A program made the translations under genes and the position numbers. The notes beneath the pieces are model-generated. The model ran no database searches, was not told where the DNA came from, and saw nothing but the letters and a program-made list of their open reading frames with translations. Below, piece by piece: positions 8,258-16,598 of a stretch of DNA of 64,000 nucleotides. This stretch comes from Microbacterium sp. AG238 (GTDB lineage Bacteria; Actinomycetota; Actinomycetes; Actinomycetales; Microbacteriaceae): assembly GCF_003610405.1 (NCBI RefSeq), contig NZ_RAQC01000001.1:868001-932000 (forward strand), in the 5' to 3' direction. Every line of letters starts with the position of its first letter. Positions within the stretch are counted from its first letter, which is position 1.

Positions 8258-8770
8258 GTGGAGCCCGACACCAGCTGGCGAAGCCATCTGCACGGCAAAT
8301 GGACCTACCTGCGGCGGTCTGCCGAGACGCGATCGTCGCAGGATTACAGCCGTTTCGACATCCATCGGCTGTCCGACGGCGACCACATCGGGCGCATCGA
8401 TTCGCGGCAGACGTTCCCCCGCGTCTTCCAGATCGGCATCGAGCTGGAAGACCGGGCCCTTTCCAGTGGCGCCGGGCTGGACGCCGCCATCACTTTGGGC
8501 GCATGGCTGTTCGACTTCCGTGAGGCGTACGCGCTCGCCGTGATCACTTCTGTCGACAACAGACCGCTCGATGGGCTGTTCCGCCTGGGCGTCGCTCGCC
8601 AGACGGCGGTCTCGCCGTCGTATCTCAGCGAGGGATCGCTGTCGCGCACCGCACGATGGGGAATGGTCACGAAAGAGGATTTCGAGCCTGCCAACATTCT
8701 CCTGTCGCGCATTCGGGATCGGTATCCCCCGCGTCTCCCCTCCCGCGTGGGGGCGAGTGAACCAGCATGA
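8258..8770 (+). CDS. second GNAT-like protein of the operon
   Basis: GTG 8258 follows GGAGAGG; the product is 170 residues. The segment around residues 65-150 (GAGLDAAITLGAWLFDF ... VITSVDNRPLDGLFRLGVARQ) has the GNAT order of helix, strand and the DN-x-x-x-x-x-x-L-x-x-LG helix, and ends with the usual W-x-M-x-x-x-D-F strand. Substrate is unknown. Together with the GNAT-like gene at 1301 it gives two acyltransferase candidates for N-acylating the peptide. Family assignment is moderate because the pyrophosphate loop is weak. Confidence 0.5.
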   Translation: MEPDTSWRSHLHGKWTYLRRSAETRSSQDYSRFDIHRLSDGDHIGRIDSRQTFPRVFQIGIELEDRALSSGAGLDAAITLGAWLFDFREAYALAVITSVDNRPLDGLFRLGVARQTAVSPSYLSEGSLSRTARWGMVTKEDFEPANILLSRIRDRYPPRLPSRVGASEPA

Positions 8771-9474
8771 CGGTCCTCGTCGTCGGCGGCGGCCGAGGCA
8801 TCGGCGCGTCCCTCGTGAACGCTCTCGACCGCCGCGGAGTCGGGGGCGTGTTCACCTATCGATCGAGCGGAGCTCGCGCCACGCGCCTGGCCGCGAGATG
8901 CCGGAGCTGGCGAGCGCGGCATCTGGACCTCCTGGGCGGGCACGAGACCTCCGAGGTCCTGGCGCCCCTGGGCGGCGAGATCTCGACCGTGCTCCTGTGC
9001 GCTGCGGCGGGTCTCGAAAGCGAGCCCGATGCGACCGCAGCTCGGACCGTCAACGCCACGGCGCCCGCGAATCTGATCCGCACCATCGCGGACGGGAACC
9101 GCGTCCCGTTCGCAGTGATCTACGTGACATCGACCGACGCCCACCACCACCTGCCGGATCGATCCGACGACGAGGAGCCCGACATGTACGACCTCACAGC
9201 GCGAACCAAACGAGAGGGAGAGTCGTTGCTGGCGGACGTCAGCGACGGATCGAGCGGATGCCGTTCGTTCACAGCGGTCGTGGCGGACCTCGTCGTTCCG
9301 TCGACCGCGCACACCATCTATCGCCGACGCGATCCGGGAGCCGTCGAGCGTCTGGTCGCGGCAGGCCGGTGGGTCGATCTCGCCACGGTCACCGACCGAC
9401 TGGTCGACGCGACGCTGAGGTCAGAACGCGGCGAACGTCTGCCGCGCGTCATCCGGGTGCAGCATGACTCTTGA
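8767..9474 (+). CDS. SDR-type oxidoreductase (ketoreductase candidate)
   Basis: A 235-residue Rossmann protein starting with the nucleotide-binding motif GGGRGIGASLVNAL, with N and S positions in VNATAPANLI and YVTSTDAH. The usual Y-x3-K catalytic pair is not clear: the nearest match is YDLTARTK, with spacing altered to Y-x6-K. By position next to KS and ACP genes it is the likely 3-ketoacyl reductase, though the altered spacing makes a different reaction or loss of activity possible. It starts in an ATGA overlap with the previous gene and overlaps the next by 11 bp. Confidence 0.7.
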   Translation: MTVLVVGGGRGIGASLVNALDRRGVGGVFTYRSSGARATRLAARCRSWRARHLDLLGGHETSEVLAPLGGEISTVLLCAAAGLESEPDATAARTVNATAPANLIRTIADGNRVPFAVIYVTSTDAHHHLPDRSDDEEPDMYDLTARTKREGESLLADVSDGSSGCRSFTAVVADLVVPSTAHTIYRRRDPGAVERLVAAGRWVDLATVTDRLVDATLRSERGERLPRVIRVQHDS

Positions 9475-10573
9475 TCTCGACGCTCCCCGAACCGCTTTCC
9501 CCGGCGCACATTCGGGACCGGGCGCATACTTCCTGCCGTCGATCGGCGAGTACCCCATCTACGACGATGCCGCCTATCAGTTCATGATGGACGACGAGCC
9601 TCGCGTGCGCGCTTTCGAGCAGGCTCTGACAGACGCCGTCACCGCGGACTCGGTCGTCGTCGAGCTGGGCTGCGGCGTGCACGCCCCGTGGGCGCGCCTC
9701 GCGGCACGGCTCGGGGCGCGCCGCGTGGTCGCCGTCGAGCAGCTGGACCACGTCCGCGAGGCTGTGATCTCCGAACTGGCGAACGACCCCCGATATGCGT
9801 CGATCGACGTCCTCTCTTACGACGACTATGTCGCATCGGGCATCCGACCCACGATCCTCGTGAGCGAGATCGTCGGCGCCATCGGCAGCTCCGAAGGTGC
9901 CGAGCAGATCGTGGGCCGAGAGGTCGCACGTATCGGCGACCCCGGAATGGTGGTGCTCCCGCAAGGCTGGATCACGAGCGTCAGCGCCTTCAGCTGGCGA
10001 CGGATGCTGAGGGGCGCCGAACCCGTGTTCACGCGAGAGGCCGATCGTTACCGCCGCGCACTCGAGGAGACCGTCGGCAGCGGCGACATCCGGCTGTGCG
10101 TGGTGGGACGGCAGGTCCAGCTCGGCCTGCTGTCTCGCCCCGCTGCCGTCGAGACGGCCCGTTTCACCGGCGCCGCCTCGGACGTCGCGTCCATTCCGGC
10201 CGAGGTGGCCGTGTCACGGACGGGGACACTGGATTCGTTGCTGTTGTCGGTGGACGTGAAGATCGGCACGCAATCGGTCGACAGTCTGAGTTCCCGGTCG
10301 AGCTGGCTGCCCGTCGTCGTCCCCCTCGGCAGCACCGAGCTACCCGTACGCCCGGGGGACGTGCTCGAGGTGCGGATGCACCGGACCCTCGAGACGAATC
10401 CGGTGTGCCCCGACTACGTCGTCGACTGGCGTCTCCGGCGCGACGGCGAAGAGGTCGCTCGCGGAGCCGCCGAGCTGCCCTGGCGACCCGACCCGCATGC
10501 CACGAGCAGCGCCCTGCACGTCAGGCTGGCGAGCAGCGACTCCTTTCTGATCGGAGACAGCCATGACCACTGA
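9464..10573 (+). CDS. PRMT-like SAM-dependent methyltransferase
   Basis: A 369-residue class I methyltransferase. Motif I is VVELGCGVHAPWARLAARLGARRVVAVEQ. The SEIVGAIGSSEGA segment resembles the double-E loop of protein arginine methyltransferases, and a C-terminal beta-rich domain follows as in PRMTs. PRMT-type enzymes methylate guanidino nitrogens. Known lipolanthine tails include methylated guanidino fatty acids, so methylation of a guanidine in the lipid is an attractive inference, but the substrate cannot be read from the sequence. No amidinotransferase gene is seen in the window. Confidence 0.7.
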   Translation: MTLDLDAPRTAFPGAHSGPGAYFLPSIGEYPIYDDAAYQFMMDDEPRVRAFEQALTDAVTADSVVVELGCGVHAPWARLAARLGARRVVAVEQLDHVREAVISELANDPRYASIDVLSYDDYVASGIRPTILVSEIVGAIGSSEGAEQIVGREVARIGDPGMVVLPQGWITSVSAFSWRRMLRGAEPVFTREADRYRRALEETVGSGDIRLCVVGRQVQLGLLSRPAAVETARFTGAASDVASIPAEVAVSRTGTLDSLLLSVDVKIGTQSVDSLSSRSSWLPVVVPLGSTELPVRPGDVLEVRMHRTLETNPVCPDYVVDWRLRRDGEEVARGAAELPWRPDPHATSSALHVRLASSDSFLIGDSHDH

Positions 10574-10997
10574 GCACACCGTCGCGGCCGACGTCGCGCT
10601 GGACTATCCGTCATGGCATATGACGATGGGCGAAATCGTCCTCGCCGCGTGCCGTCAGCACAGCCCTGACCTCCACGACGACTTCGATGTCTGGTTCGAC
10701 TGCGGCCCGCTTCTCGACTGGATCTCCGTCGAGTACCCGCAGCGTCGATACAGTCCGGGTTACCGGGTCGTGCCCACCGAGCTCATGAATGCGGATGCCT
10801 GCCGCGCATTCGGGCTGCTCGCGAAAGCGGGATTCGACGGCAGCGCCTTCGCGGTGGGCGCCACCGACCCGACGCTCGTGCGCATCGCCGCCAACGCCCA
10901 TGACGGCGAGCGCGATGCGCTCATCATCAGCGTTCGGCGGACCCCCGCGGGCACCTGGGACGTCACCTCCTCGGCATTGTCGGGAGACGCGGCGTGA
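10563..10997 (+). CDS. protein of unknown function in the lipolanthine operon
   Basis: A 144-residue soluble protein with no motif I recognise. It has a Trp/Asp-rich central segment (DDFDVWFDCGPLLDW) and no signal peptide or membrane helix. It overlaps the methyltransferase gene by 11 bp and the ThDP-enzyme gene by 4 bp, so it is translated with them and probably acts with one of them, for example as a small subunit. Confidence 0.6.
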   Translation: MTTEHTVAADVALDYPSWHMTMGEIVLAACRQHSPDLHDDFDVWFDCGPLLDWISVEYPQRRYSPGYRVVPTELMNADACRAFGLLAKAGFDGSAFAVGATDPTLVRIAANAHDGERDALIISVRRTPAGTWDVTSSALSGDAA

Positions 10998-12574
10998 CGA
11001 CGGGACTCGCGTGGGGCCCGGTGGCAGCCGCCCTGCGCGACCTGAGCGACCTGCAGGTGTTCGGTCTGCCGCTCGATGAACCCGGCCTCCTCGATGTTTG
11101 CGCCTCGGAGGAGCGGTCGGTCTTCAGCGACGAGCGGACCGCCGCGTTGGCCGCGTTCGGACGCGCGACTCTTCAGCCCGACGCGTTGACGGTGCTCGCC
11201 CTCGAGACCGGGCCCTCCTTCGTCAACGCGCTCCTCGGTCTGTCCGAAGCGGCGTCAGGTCGCGTCCCCATGCTGGTCGTCGTCGAGGCGGCTGCTCCCG
11301 AGCGGCGAGGGTGGGGCACGTTCCAGGACCTGCCGGTCGAGGAGATCTGCCGCGCCCTGGGGATGCCGACACGGACGATCCAGCAGTCCGACGACCTCGT
11401 AGCCGAGATCAGCGCGGCCGCGCGGAGCACGTTCCGCCACCGGTCGCCCACGGTCGTGGTGGTGCGCTCCCGCACGGGGTCGGAATGGGAGCGTGGCAAC
11501 GGCACCACTCGCGGATGGTCGCGCACGCCGGGCCCGCCGATTCGACAGACGCGCGAGTCGGTTACCGCGGCTCAGGCGATCGACGAGCTCCGCGACGCCG
11601 CGGCACGACGCGCGCGGATCGCGGTGATCGTCGGTGGGGGCGCGAAGCGAGCGCATGCCGGCGCCGGGGATCTCGATGCCTTCGTGACTCGGCTCGACGC
11701 GTCAGCGCTGGTGACCGCTTCGGGCCGCGGTGCGGTCGACGAGTCGGGGGCGCGCTTCGTCGGCCTCGCCGGGCTGTACGCGACGCCGGAAGGCCTCGAT
11801 GCGCTCGCGTCGGCGGATGTCGTCGTGTCACTCGGGTCAGCGCTCGAGGAGACCGTGCGCGAGAGGTGGGCGCCGAAGCCGGGCGCCACGCTCATCGTGG
11901 TCGACGAATCCGAGGTCAGGTGCCCGGCCCACGATGGCCGACGGCTCGACGTCATGTCCGACGCCACGGCGTTCCTGGCTCTCGCCCGCGACGCCTTCAC
12001 GGGCGTTCCGGTTCCGCCCCGGATCCCGAGCGCCCCTCAGACCAGACGGCAGGGCGCATCCGAGATGGTCGCGACGTGGGCTCAGATCGAGGCCATCGTG
12101 GTCGACGGGAGTTTCGACGTCGTCTGCATCGAGAACGGCCTCACCGACATGTGGGGCTACGACCCGCGCTTCCTCACGATCCCCCCGTCGACGTCTCTCG
12201 TCGTGGCGGCGGAGCAGGCGGCCATGGGCGCCGCGCTCTGCGGCTCGCTCGGCGCGGAGCGCTCGCAGCAGACGCTCGTGATCTGCGGCGACGCCACCCT
12301 TCGCATGCATCTGGCCGCTGTATCGGACGCGGTGGAGCACCGCCGGTCGGTCGCCTTCGTCGTGTCGAGCAATTCCGGGATGGGCTGGCCGTCCCTGTCG
12401 AGAACCGACCCCGATCTCACGACGTTCGCATGGAACCGACGTCTGCCCGCCGTGCTGTCGTCGCTCGGCGTCAACGTGAGCACGCCCGCGGAACTCCGCG
12501 CACAGAAGCACCTCACGGAACCCGCGGCGACGTTCTTCGACGTCCATCCGGTGGCGCCGCCCTGGGAGTCATGA
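10994..12574 (+). CDS. thiamine-diphosphate-dependent enzyme (acetolactate synthase-like fold)
   Basis: The 526-residue protein has the three-domain layout of ThDP decarboxylases and carboligases. The N-terminal SDERTAALAAFGRAT holds the catalytic Glu position. A central nucleotide-binding-like domain follows. The C-terminal ThDP site is GDATLRMHLAAVSDAV, with NSGMG where the GDG-x(n)-N motif normally ends. Such enzymes decarboxylate 2-oxo acids or transfer acyl units. In this operon it may provide an aldehyde or acyl starter together with the ALDH-like protein. It is the last operon gene and converges on the next gene with a 6-bp overlap. Confidence 0.8.
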   Translation: MTTGLAWGPVAAALRDLSDLQVFGLPLDEPGLLDVCASEERSVFSDERTAALAAFGRATLQPDALTVLALETGPSFVNALLGLSEAASGRVPMLVVVEAAAPERRGWGTFQDLPVEEICRALGMPTRTIQQSDDLVAEISAAARSTFRHRSPTVVVVRSRTGSEWERGNGTTRGWSRTPGPPIRQTRESVTAAQAIDELRDAAARRARIAVIVGGGAKRAHAGAGDLDAFVTRLDASALVTASGRGAVDESGARFVGLAGLYATPEGLDALASADVVVSLGSALEETVRERWAPKPGATLIVVDESEVRCPAHDGRRLDVMSDATAFLALARDAFTGVPVPPRIPSAPQTRRQGASEMVATWAQIEAIVVDGSFDVVCIENGLTDMWGYDPRFLTIPPSTSLVVAAEQAAMGAALCGSLGAERSQQTLVICGDATLRMHLAAVSDAVEHRRSVAFVVSSNSGMGWPSLSRTDPDLTTFAWNRRLPAVLSSLGVNVSTPAELRAQKHLTEPAATFFDVHPVAPPWES

Positions 12575-13318
12575 CGCTCCGGTGCCGATGTCGACCCAGC
12601 CGAGATTCGCCACGGCGTTCACCGCGAGCAGGAATCCCACGATGCCGATGATCCAGGCTGTGGTGGCTTGAGCGTTGCGCGTCAGCCACCGGTCGAGCCG
12701 CGTGAGCGGCCCCTCGAGTGCGTCATGCGCCACCAGGCGCCCGACCATGAGGATGAGGGCCGGCAGGATCATGACGACGCAGTATCCCGCGATCGTCGCG
12801 ATCGAAAGGGCCGGACCGACGTCTGCGGCGGCGACGATGCCGATCGCGGCGAGATAGGGAACCATCGTGGCGAGTTCGAGCGCTACAGCCACGATCGCCA
12901 GGCTCACCAGCCCGAGCGTGGCACCGCGGGAGGGCTCCTCGTCCATGATCCGCTTCCGCCAGTTCAGGATTCTTCCGCCACCGGCCGCCGCCCGCTCGGC
13001 CGCGCGGGCACGTGCCTTCTTCGTGTCCATCAGCCAGCTCACCCCGATCAGCACGATGCCGAGGACGAGCACGGCGACCAGGAAGCCAGGCGAATCCCAG
13101 AGGTCCCGGGTACGCGCGACGATCGCGGAGAGGCCGAGGTAGAGGAGAACGCCCACCACGAGGTAGGCGGCAGCCACGGTCGCCAGGTAGCCGACGACGC
13201 GGCCGGAGCGCAGCCTCCCCGGAGCCGTGAGAAGCCAGACGGGAATCAGCAGGGTGCCGAAGCTCGTCGAGTCGACGAGCGCAAGGACGACGAGGGTTCC
13301 GAGGGTGCCGAAGTCCAT
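12569..13318 (-). CDS. Sap/GAP-family membrane protein (lipid-addressing-like)
   Basis: A 249-residue protein with about six hydrophobic helices. It starts MDFGTLGTLVVLALVDSTSFGTLLIPVWLL, the conserved opening of the GAP/Sap family whose mycobacterial members help deliver glycolipids to the surface. ATG at 13318 overlaps the stop of the MmpS-like gene (ATGA), so the two are co-translated. Position beside a lipopeptide cluster points to export or self-protection. Function is inferred. Confidence 0.75.
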   Translation of the reverse strand: MDFGTLGTLVVLALVDSTSFGTLLIPVWLLTAPGRLRSGRVVGYLATVAAAYLVVGVLLYLGLSAIVARTRDLWDSPGFLVAVLVLGIVLIGVSWLMDTKKARARAAERAAAGGGRILNWRKRIMDEEPSRGATLGLVSLAIVAVALELATMVPYLAAIGIVAAADVGPALSIATIAGYCVVMILPALILMVGRLVAHDALEGPLTRLDRWLTRNAQATTAWIIGIVGFLLAVNAVANLGWVDIGTGAS

Positions 13319-13800
13319 CAGGACGGCCCGAGCTGGAGCCGGCGTTCGCACACCGCGGTCGACGCGCCTCCCTCGGCACGGTGCGACGCAACCTCTTCGC
13401 CGTCGACGAGGATGCGACATTCGATCCACGTGGCACCCGGCCCTGCGTCGACCTCGATCCGACTTCCGCGGAACGGGAATGCGACATCCGTCGGCACGGT
13501 GAACTCGTGCTCGAACGGAAGCTCGACCGAGTCTTCGGCGAAGCTCTGGCTGTCACGCGGCGCGTCGACGGTGACCGAGATCTCGCCGGTCTGCGGCGCG
13601 TCGCTCGTCACCACGGCGGTCACGATGATGTCGGCACCGGCGCCGTCAGAACCACTGCCCCCGGCAGGCGGGTCAGGCGTCGCCGGCCCCGTGGCCGTGA
13701 GTCCCTCGACGGTGTCGTTGATCACTCCGCATCCGGACGCGCCCGTTATCAGCCCACCGACGATGGCAACGGCCAGGATCGTCTTCCGGAGTGCTCTCAT
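13318..13800 (-). CDS. MmpS-like lipoprotein
   Basis: ATG 13800 has an AGGGAG ribosome binding site; the product is 160 residues. A lipobox, LITGASGCG, makes it an exported lipoprotein. After a Gly/Pro-rich linker, the beta-rich domain carries TGEISVTVDAP, LPFEHEF and ATWIECRILVDGEEV followed by a late Cys, matching the MmpS accessory-protein pattern in which a Cys in the C-x-I-x-VDG strand pairs with a C-terminal Cys. MmpS proteins assist RND lipid exporters; no MmpL gene is seen here, and a Sap/GAP-like partner is encoded instead. Confidence 0.7.
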   Translation of the reverse strand: MRALRKTILAVAIVGGLITGASGCGVINDTVEGLTATGPATPDPPAGGSGSDGAGADIIVTAVVTSDAPQTGEISVTVDAPRDSQSFAEDSVELPFEHEFTVPTDVAFPFRGSRIEVDAGPGATWIECRILVDGEEVASHRAEGGASTAVCERRLQLGPS

Positions 13801-13839
13801 CGCATCGCTCCCTGCGTCGGTCGGCGTCACCTGGATTAC

Positions 13840-13859
13840 TAAGGCGTTCACCCATGTTA
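13840..13859 (+). promoter_or_regulatory. candidate operator, copy 2, between mmpS-like and avrD-like genes
   Basis: This site shares TAAGGCG-N2-C-N-CCC-N-TGTTA with 970-989. A further inverted half-site CGCCTTA lies at 13905-13911, just before the avrD-like gene. The location between two divergent genes suggests one regulator acts on both. Which protein binds is not known; the TetR-type protein encoded at 14849-15550 is the best candidate. Confidence 0.6.
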
Positions 13860-13925
13860 GTTACGGCATGAACAGAAATCCATCTCACCCTGGCGCCAGG
13901 TTGGCGCCTTAAATAAGCTGACCGC

Positions 13926-14861
13926 ATGGCTTACTCGAATCGATCAGCCGCCATCTCGGAGGCGATCGGCGCGAGTCTGGATGACCTGCTCGGCCCCGCT
14001 TCCGAGCGCTACCTCGCGAGCCGGTTCCGACGCGTGGCCCGGGCATTCGTCGGCTCTGCGACGCGGTCCAGCGATCGGCAGATCGCTGTCGAAGGCCACG
14101 CCGCCCTGAAGTATCCCGGCACGTGGACCGTGAAGACGGGGAAATCGCCCGCGCCGCATTTCAGTTCCATCGATGCGATCGTTCTCACCGCGGCGCTGTG
14201 CTCCCACCCCGCAGGCATCGATGATCGCTCGTCGCCCGTCTCGGCGCGCTTACGCAACATCAGTCTCCGTGCGGGAACGACGGCGGACGTCGAGCTCGAG
14301 AGCATTCCGGTCTCGGGCACTCTCGATGCACAGGCATCCACCGCAGGTTTCGAAGCACGTCTCACCCTGGGCGGTATGCGCACGGTCGCTCAGCTGGATC
14401 ATCCGCCCGCCCTGGCTCACGCGACCCCGCCTGACGGAAGCGCCCTCTCCGTCGAGCTCGCCGCCGACTGCACGACGGAGAACGCGTGGAACTCCCGGCT
14501 GACACGCATCGAGGTGGGGCGCTCGGTCGAGTTCCAGCACGAGATCGCCGCTGCAGACCACTCCCCCTCCCGACGGGTCGTCACTGTGCTCGATCTGCTG
14601 CGTCTCTCCGCGCAGCAGGCACAGGCCCTGATCTACTGCAGCGACGGACTGGACCGGGCGTCCGCCAACTCGATCTGGATGCGAAGCGCATCATTCGATG
14701 CCGGAGAGCGACGACAGCTGCGCGGACCGTTGCTGCTGGAGGTCGGCATCGCCCGGACGCAACGGATCGACCGCGGATCGGTGCGATGGAACGTGTTCGA
14801 CGTCGTCGCGCGAGGAACCGGAGGCCTCCAGGCTTCAGCCTCGCTCGCTTACTCCCGCTGA
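13926..14861 (+). CDS. AvrD-family protein (signal synthase candidate)
   Basis: The 311-residue length equals that of Pseudomonas AvrD. The N-terminus resembles the family: SLDDLLGPASERYLASRFRRV, then HFSSIDAIVLTAALCS, then paired hot-dog-like domains. AvrD directs synthesis of syringolides, acylated butenolide-like glycolipid elicitors, and its chemistry is related to AfsA-type butyrolactone synthesis. There is no Shine-Dalgarno before the ATG and a TAAATA box ends about 10 bp upstream, so the mRNA may be leaderless. Convergent with, and overlapping by 13 bp, a gamma-butyrolactone-receptor-like TetR gene. I recognise the family from memory of its conserved blocks. Confidence 0.65.
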   Translation: MAYSNRSAAISEAIGASLDDLLGPASERYLASRFRRVARAFVGSATRSSDRQIAVEGHAALKYPGTWTVKTGKSPAPHFSSIDAIVLTAALCSHPAGIDDRSSPVSARLRNISLRAGTTADVELESIPVSGTLDAQASTAGFEARLTLGGMRTVAQLDHPPALAHATPPDGSALSVELAADCTTENAWNSRLTRIEVGRSVEFQHEIAAADHSPSRRVVTVLDLLRLSAQQAQALIYCSDGLDRASANSIWMRSASFDAGERRQLRGPLLLEVGIARTQRIDRGSVRWNVFDVVARGTGGLQASASLAYSR

Positions 14862-15550
14862 GCGGAGTCGACGCGGAAAGCCGTCTCGACGATGTGAACG
14901 GCACCATCGCGATCGGCGGCACGCACCATCGCGTCAACGGCGAGAAGCCACATGTCGCGGAGACCGGTGAGCAGGTCGTCACGAGCACTCGTCGCCTGCG
15001 ACATGAGCTGCACTCCCGTGAAGAAGCCGATCAGCGACTTCGCCAGCGCCTCGGGAGACAGCCCGCTCGTGAGCTCCCCCCGTTCCAGCGCAGGCGCCAG
15101 CATCGCACTCGTCATCTCCACCCAGTTGAGGTAGAAGTTGCCGGCCGGCGCACCGAGGGCGCCTTCTTCCATCGCCAACCGGATGCCGGCACGCACGACG
15201 GCATCGTCACGCAGCTGGTCCGCCATGGCGCGCGACACCGAAACCAATCGCTCGAAGACGCCGGGTGACGAGTCAGCGGCATCCGTCAGAAGCGGCAAAG
15301 ACCGGGCGTGCTGCTCGTTGATCACCGCGAGCGCGATCTGCTCCTTCGATTTGAAGTGGAAGTACATCGAGCCCTGGGAGATCCCCGATTCCTCGACGAT
15401 CATCGAGAGGCTGGCTTTGCCGTATCCCTCCCGATCGAACACCCTTGCGGCACCCTCGACCACCGCGCGCTGGGTTTCCTGCGAGCGGCTCTGCTGCGGC
15501 GTCCGCCGTACAGCCGTCGGGGCCTCGCGGTTTGCTTCATCCTTGCGCAC
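14849..15550 (-). CDS. TetR-family regulator, gamma-butyrolactone receptor type
   Basis: A 233-residue protein. The N-terminal HTH region reads FDREGYGKASLSMIVEESGISQGSMYFHFKSKEQIALAV, very close to the ScbR/ArpA pattern. The ligand domain ends with FFTGVQLMSQATSARDDL ... DMW, again typical of that subfamily. ScbR-type proteins repress antibiotic clusters until a butyrolactone signal binds. With an AvrD-like synthase next door it is the likely signal receptor here. It probably follows the epimerase gene in one transcript (46-bp gap). Confidence 0.85.
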   Translation of the reverse strand: MRKDEANREAPTAVRRTPQQSRSQETQRAVVEGAARVFDREGYGKASLSMIVEESGISQGSMYFHFKSKEQIALAVINEQHARSLPLLTDAADSSPGVFERLVSVSRAMADQLRDDAVVRAGIRLAMEEGALGAPAGNFYLNWVEMTSAMLAPALERGELTSGLSPEALAKSLIGFFTGVQLMSQATSARDDLLTGLRDMWLLAVDAMVRAADRDGAVHIVETAFRVDSAQRE

Positions 15551-15596
15551 GAGAGCCCATTATTCCCTGGCCGGTGCGGGGCTGGTGCTCACGCGT

Positions 15597-16517
15597 TCAG
15601 CGCGCCGATCGCCCGTGCTGGAGGTACCACGAAAGCGCGGCATCGGTCAGGTGCCCGTTGCGGCTTCCCGCATCGGGCACGAGAGCGCCGAGACGCTCGG
15701 ACGACAGGAAGTAGTCGTGAGCGAACTGCGCGATCTTTCGTGCCGGGATGCCGCGCGCTTCCAGCACAGCGGCGGCATCGGCGGCGCTCAGCGACCGCGA
15801 GGGAAGCCTCCCCCACTCGGCGAGGATCGGCGAGAGGAGATCTCTCACGGCGACCGGTCGGTCGGGCACGACATGCACCACGCCGCCCGTTCCACCATCC
15901 AGGCGATGCCCCATCGCAGCGACTGCCGCCCGGGCGACCAGGTCGGCAGACGCCACGGACAAGCGCGCGGCGCCGTCCTCGATCCACGCGCCCAGCGCGA
16001 TGTGAGCGGCGAGCAGTCGCAGAAGGAAGTGCGCGTCGCCCGCCCCGGTGATGAACAGGGGACGCAGCACCGTCGCGCCGCCGGCGGACGCGATCGCGTC
16101 GCCGCGCGCTCGCGTCACGCTGAGCTCGGACTCCGGGTGGATCGGATACTGCCCCTCGGTGCCGCCTGAGACCGCCAGTCCCCCGTAAATCCCCGCCGTG
16201 CTGACGTGCACGAGAGGGATGCCGAGCGACGTCGTCGCTTCGACGATATGCGCCACGCCGTCGACGTTCACGCGGCGCTGCTCCCGTTCGTCATCGCCCA
16301 CGTGACTCGCTGCATTGACCACGGCGACCGATCCCGAGATCGCCTCGCGCAGCGGCCGCACGCCGTCGGTGATATCGACGCGCCGCATCCGATCGGAACG
16401 CTCCCCGCCTCGGCCTCGGCTGAGGATGAGCGGCTCGAATCCCGACCGCGCGAGCTCCTCCGTCACGTGGCGGCCGATGAATCCCGACCCGCCGATAACA
16501 GCCACCGACGATGCCAT
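15597..16517 (-). CDS. NAD-dependent epimerase/dehydratase-like protein
   Basis: ATG 16517 with GGGGGGA upstream gives 306 residues; a longer start is possible but lacks a ribosome site. The Rossmann motif is GGSGFIGRHVTEELARSG, followed by VNAASHVGDDE and VHVSTAGIYGG as in extended SDRs. The catalytic Tyr-x3-Lys is not present where expected: the segment reads LSVTRARGD. A reductase of this type often accompanies butyrolactone synthases, which suggests a role in maturing the AvrD product. Substrate unknown. Confidence 0.75.
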   Translation of the reverse strand: MASSVAVIGGSGFIGRHVTEELARSGFEPLILSRGRGGERSDRMRRVDITDGVRPLREAISGSVAVVNAASHVGDDEREQRRVNVDGVAHIVEATTSLGIPLVHVSTAGIYGGLAVSGGTEGQYPIHPESELSVTRARGDAIASAGGATVLRPLFITGAGDAHFLLRLLAAHIALGAWIEDGAARLSVASADLVARAAVAAMGHRLDGGTGGVVHVVPDRPVAVRDLLSPILAEWGRLPSRSLSAADAAAVLEARGIPARKIAQFAHDYFLSSERLGALVPDAGSRNGHLTDAALSWYLQHGRSAR

Positions 16518-16598
16518 ACGATCCCCCCGCTCTCTCCCGATCGAACCCGCGGATTCGCGAGCAGTGTCGACTTCGCCCCTCAGCCGGCTCCCCAACGA

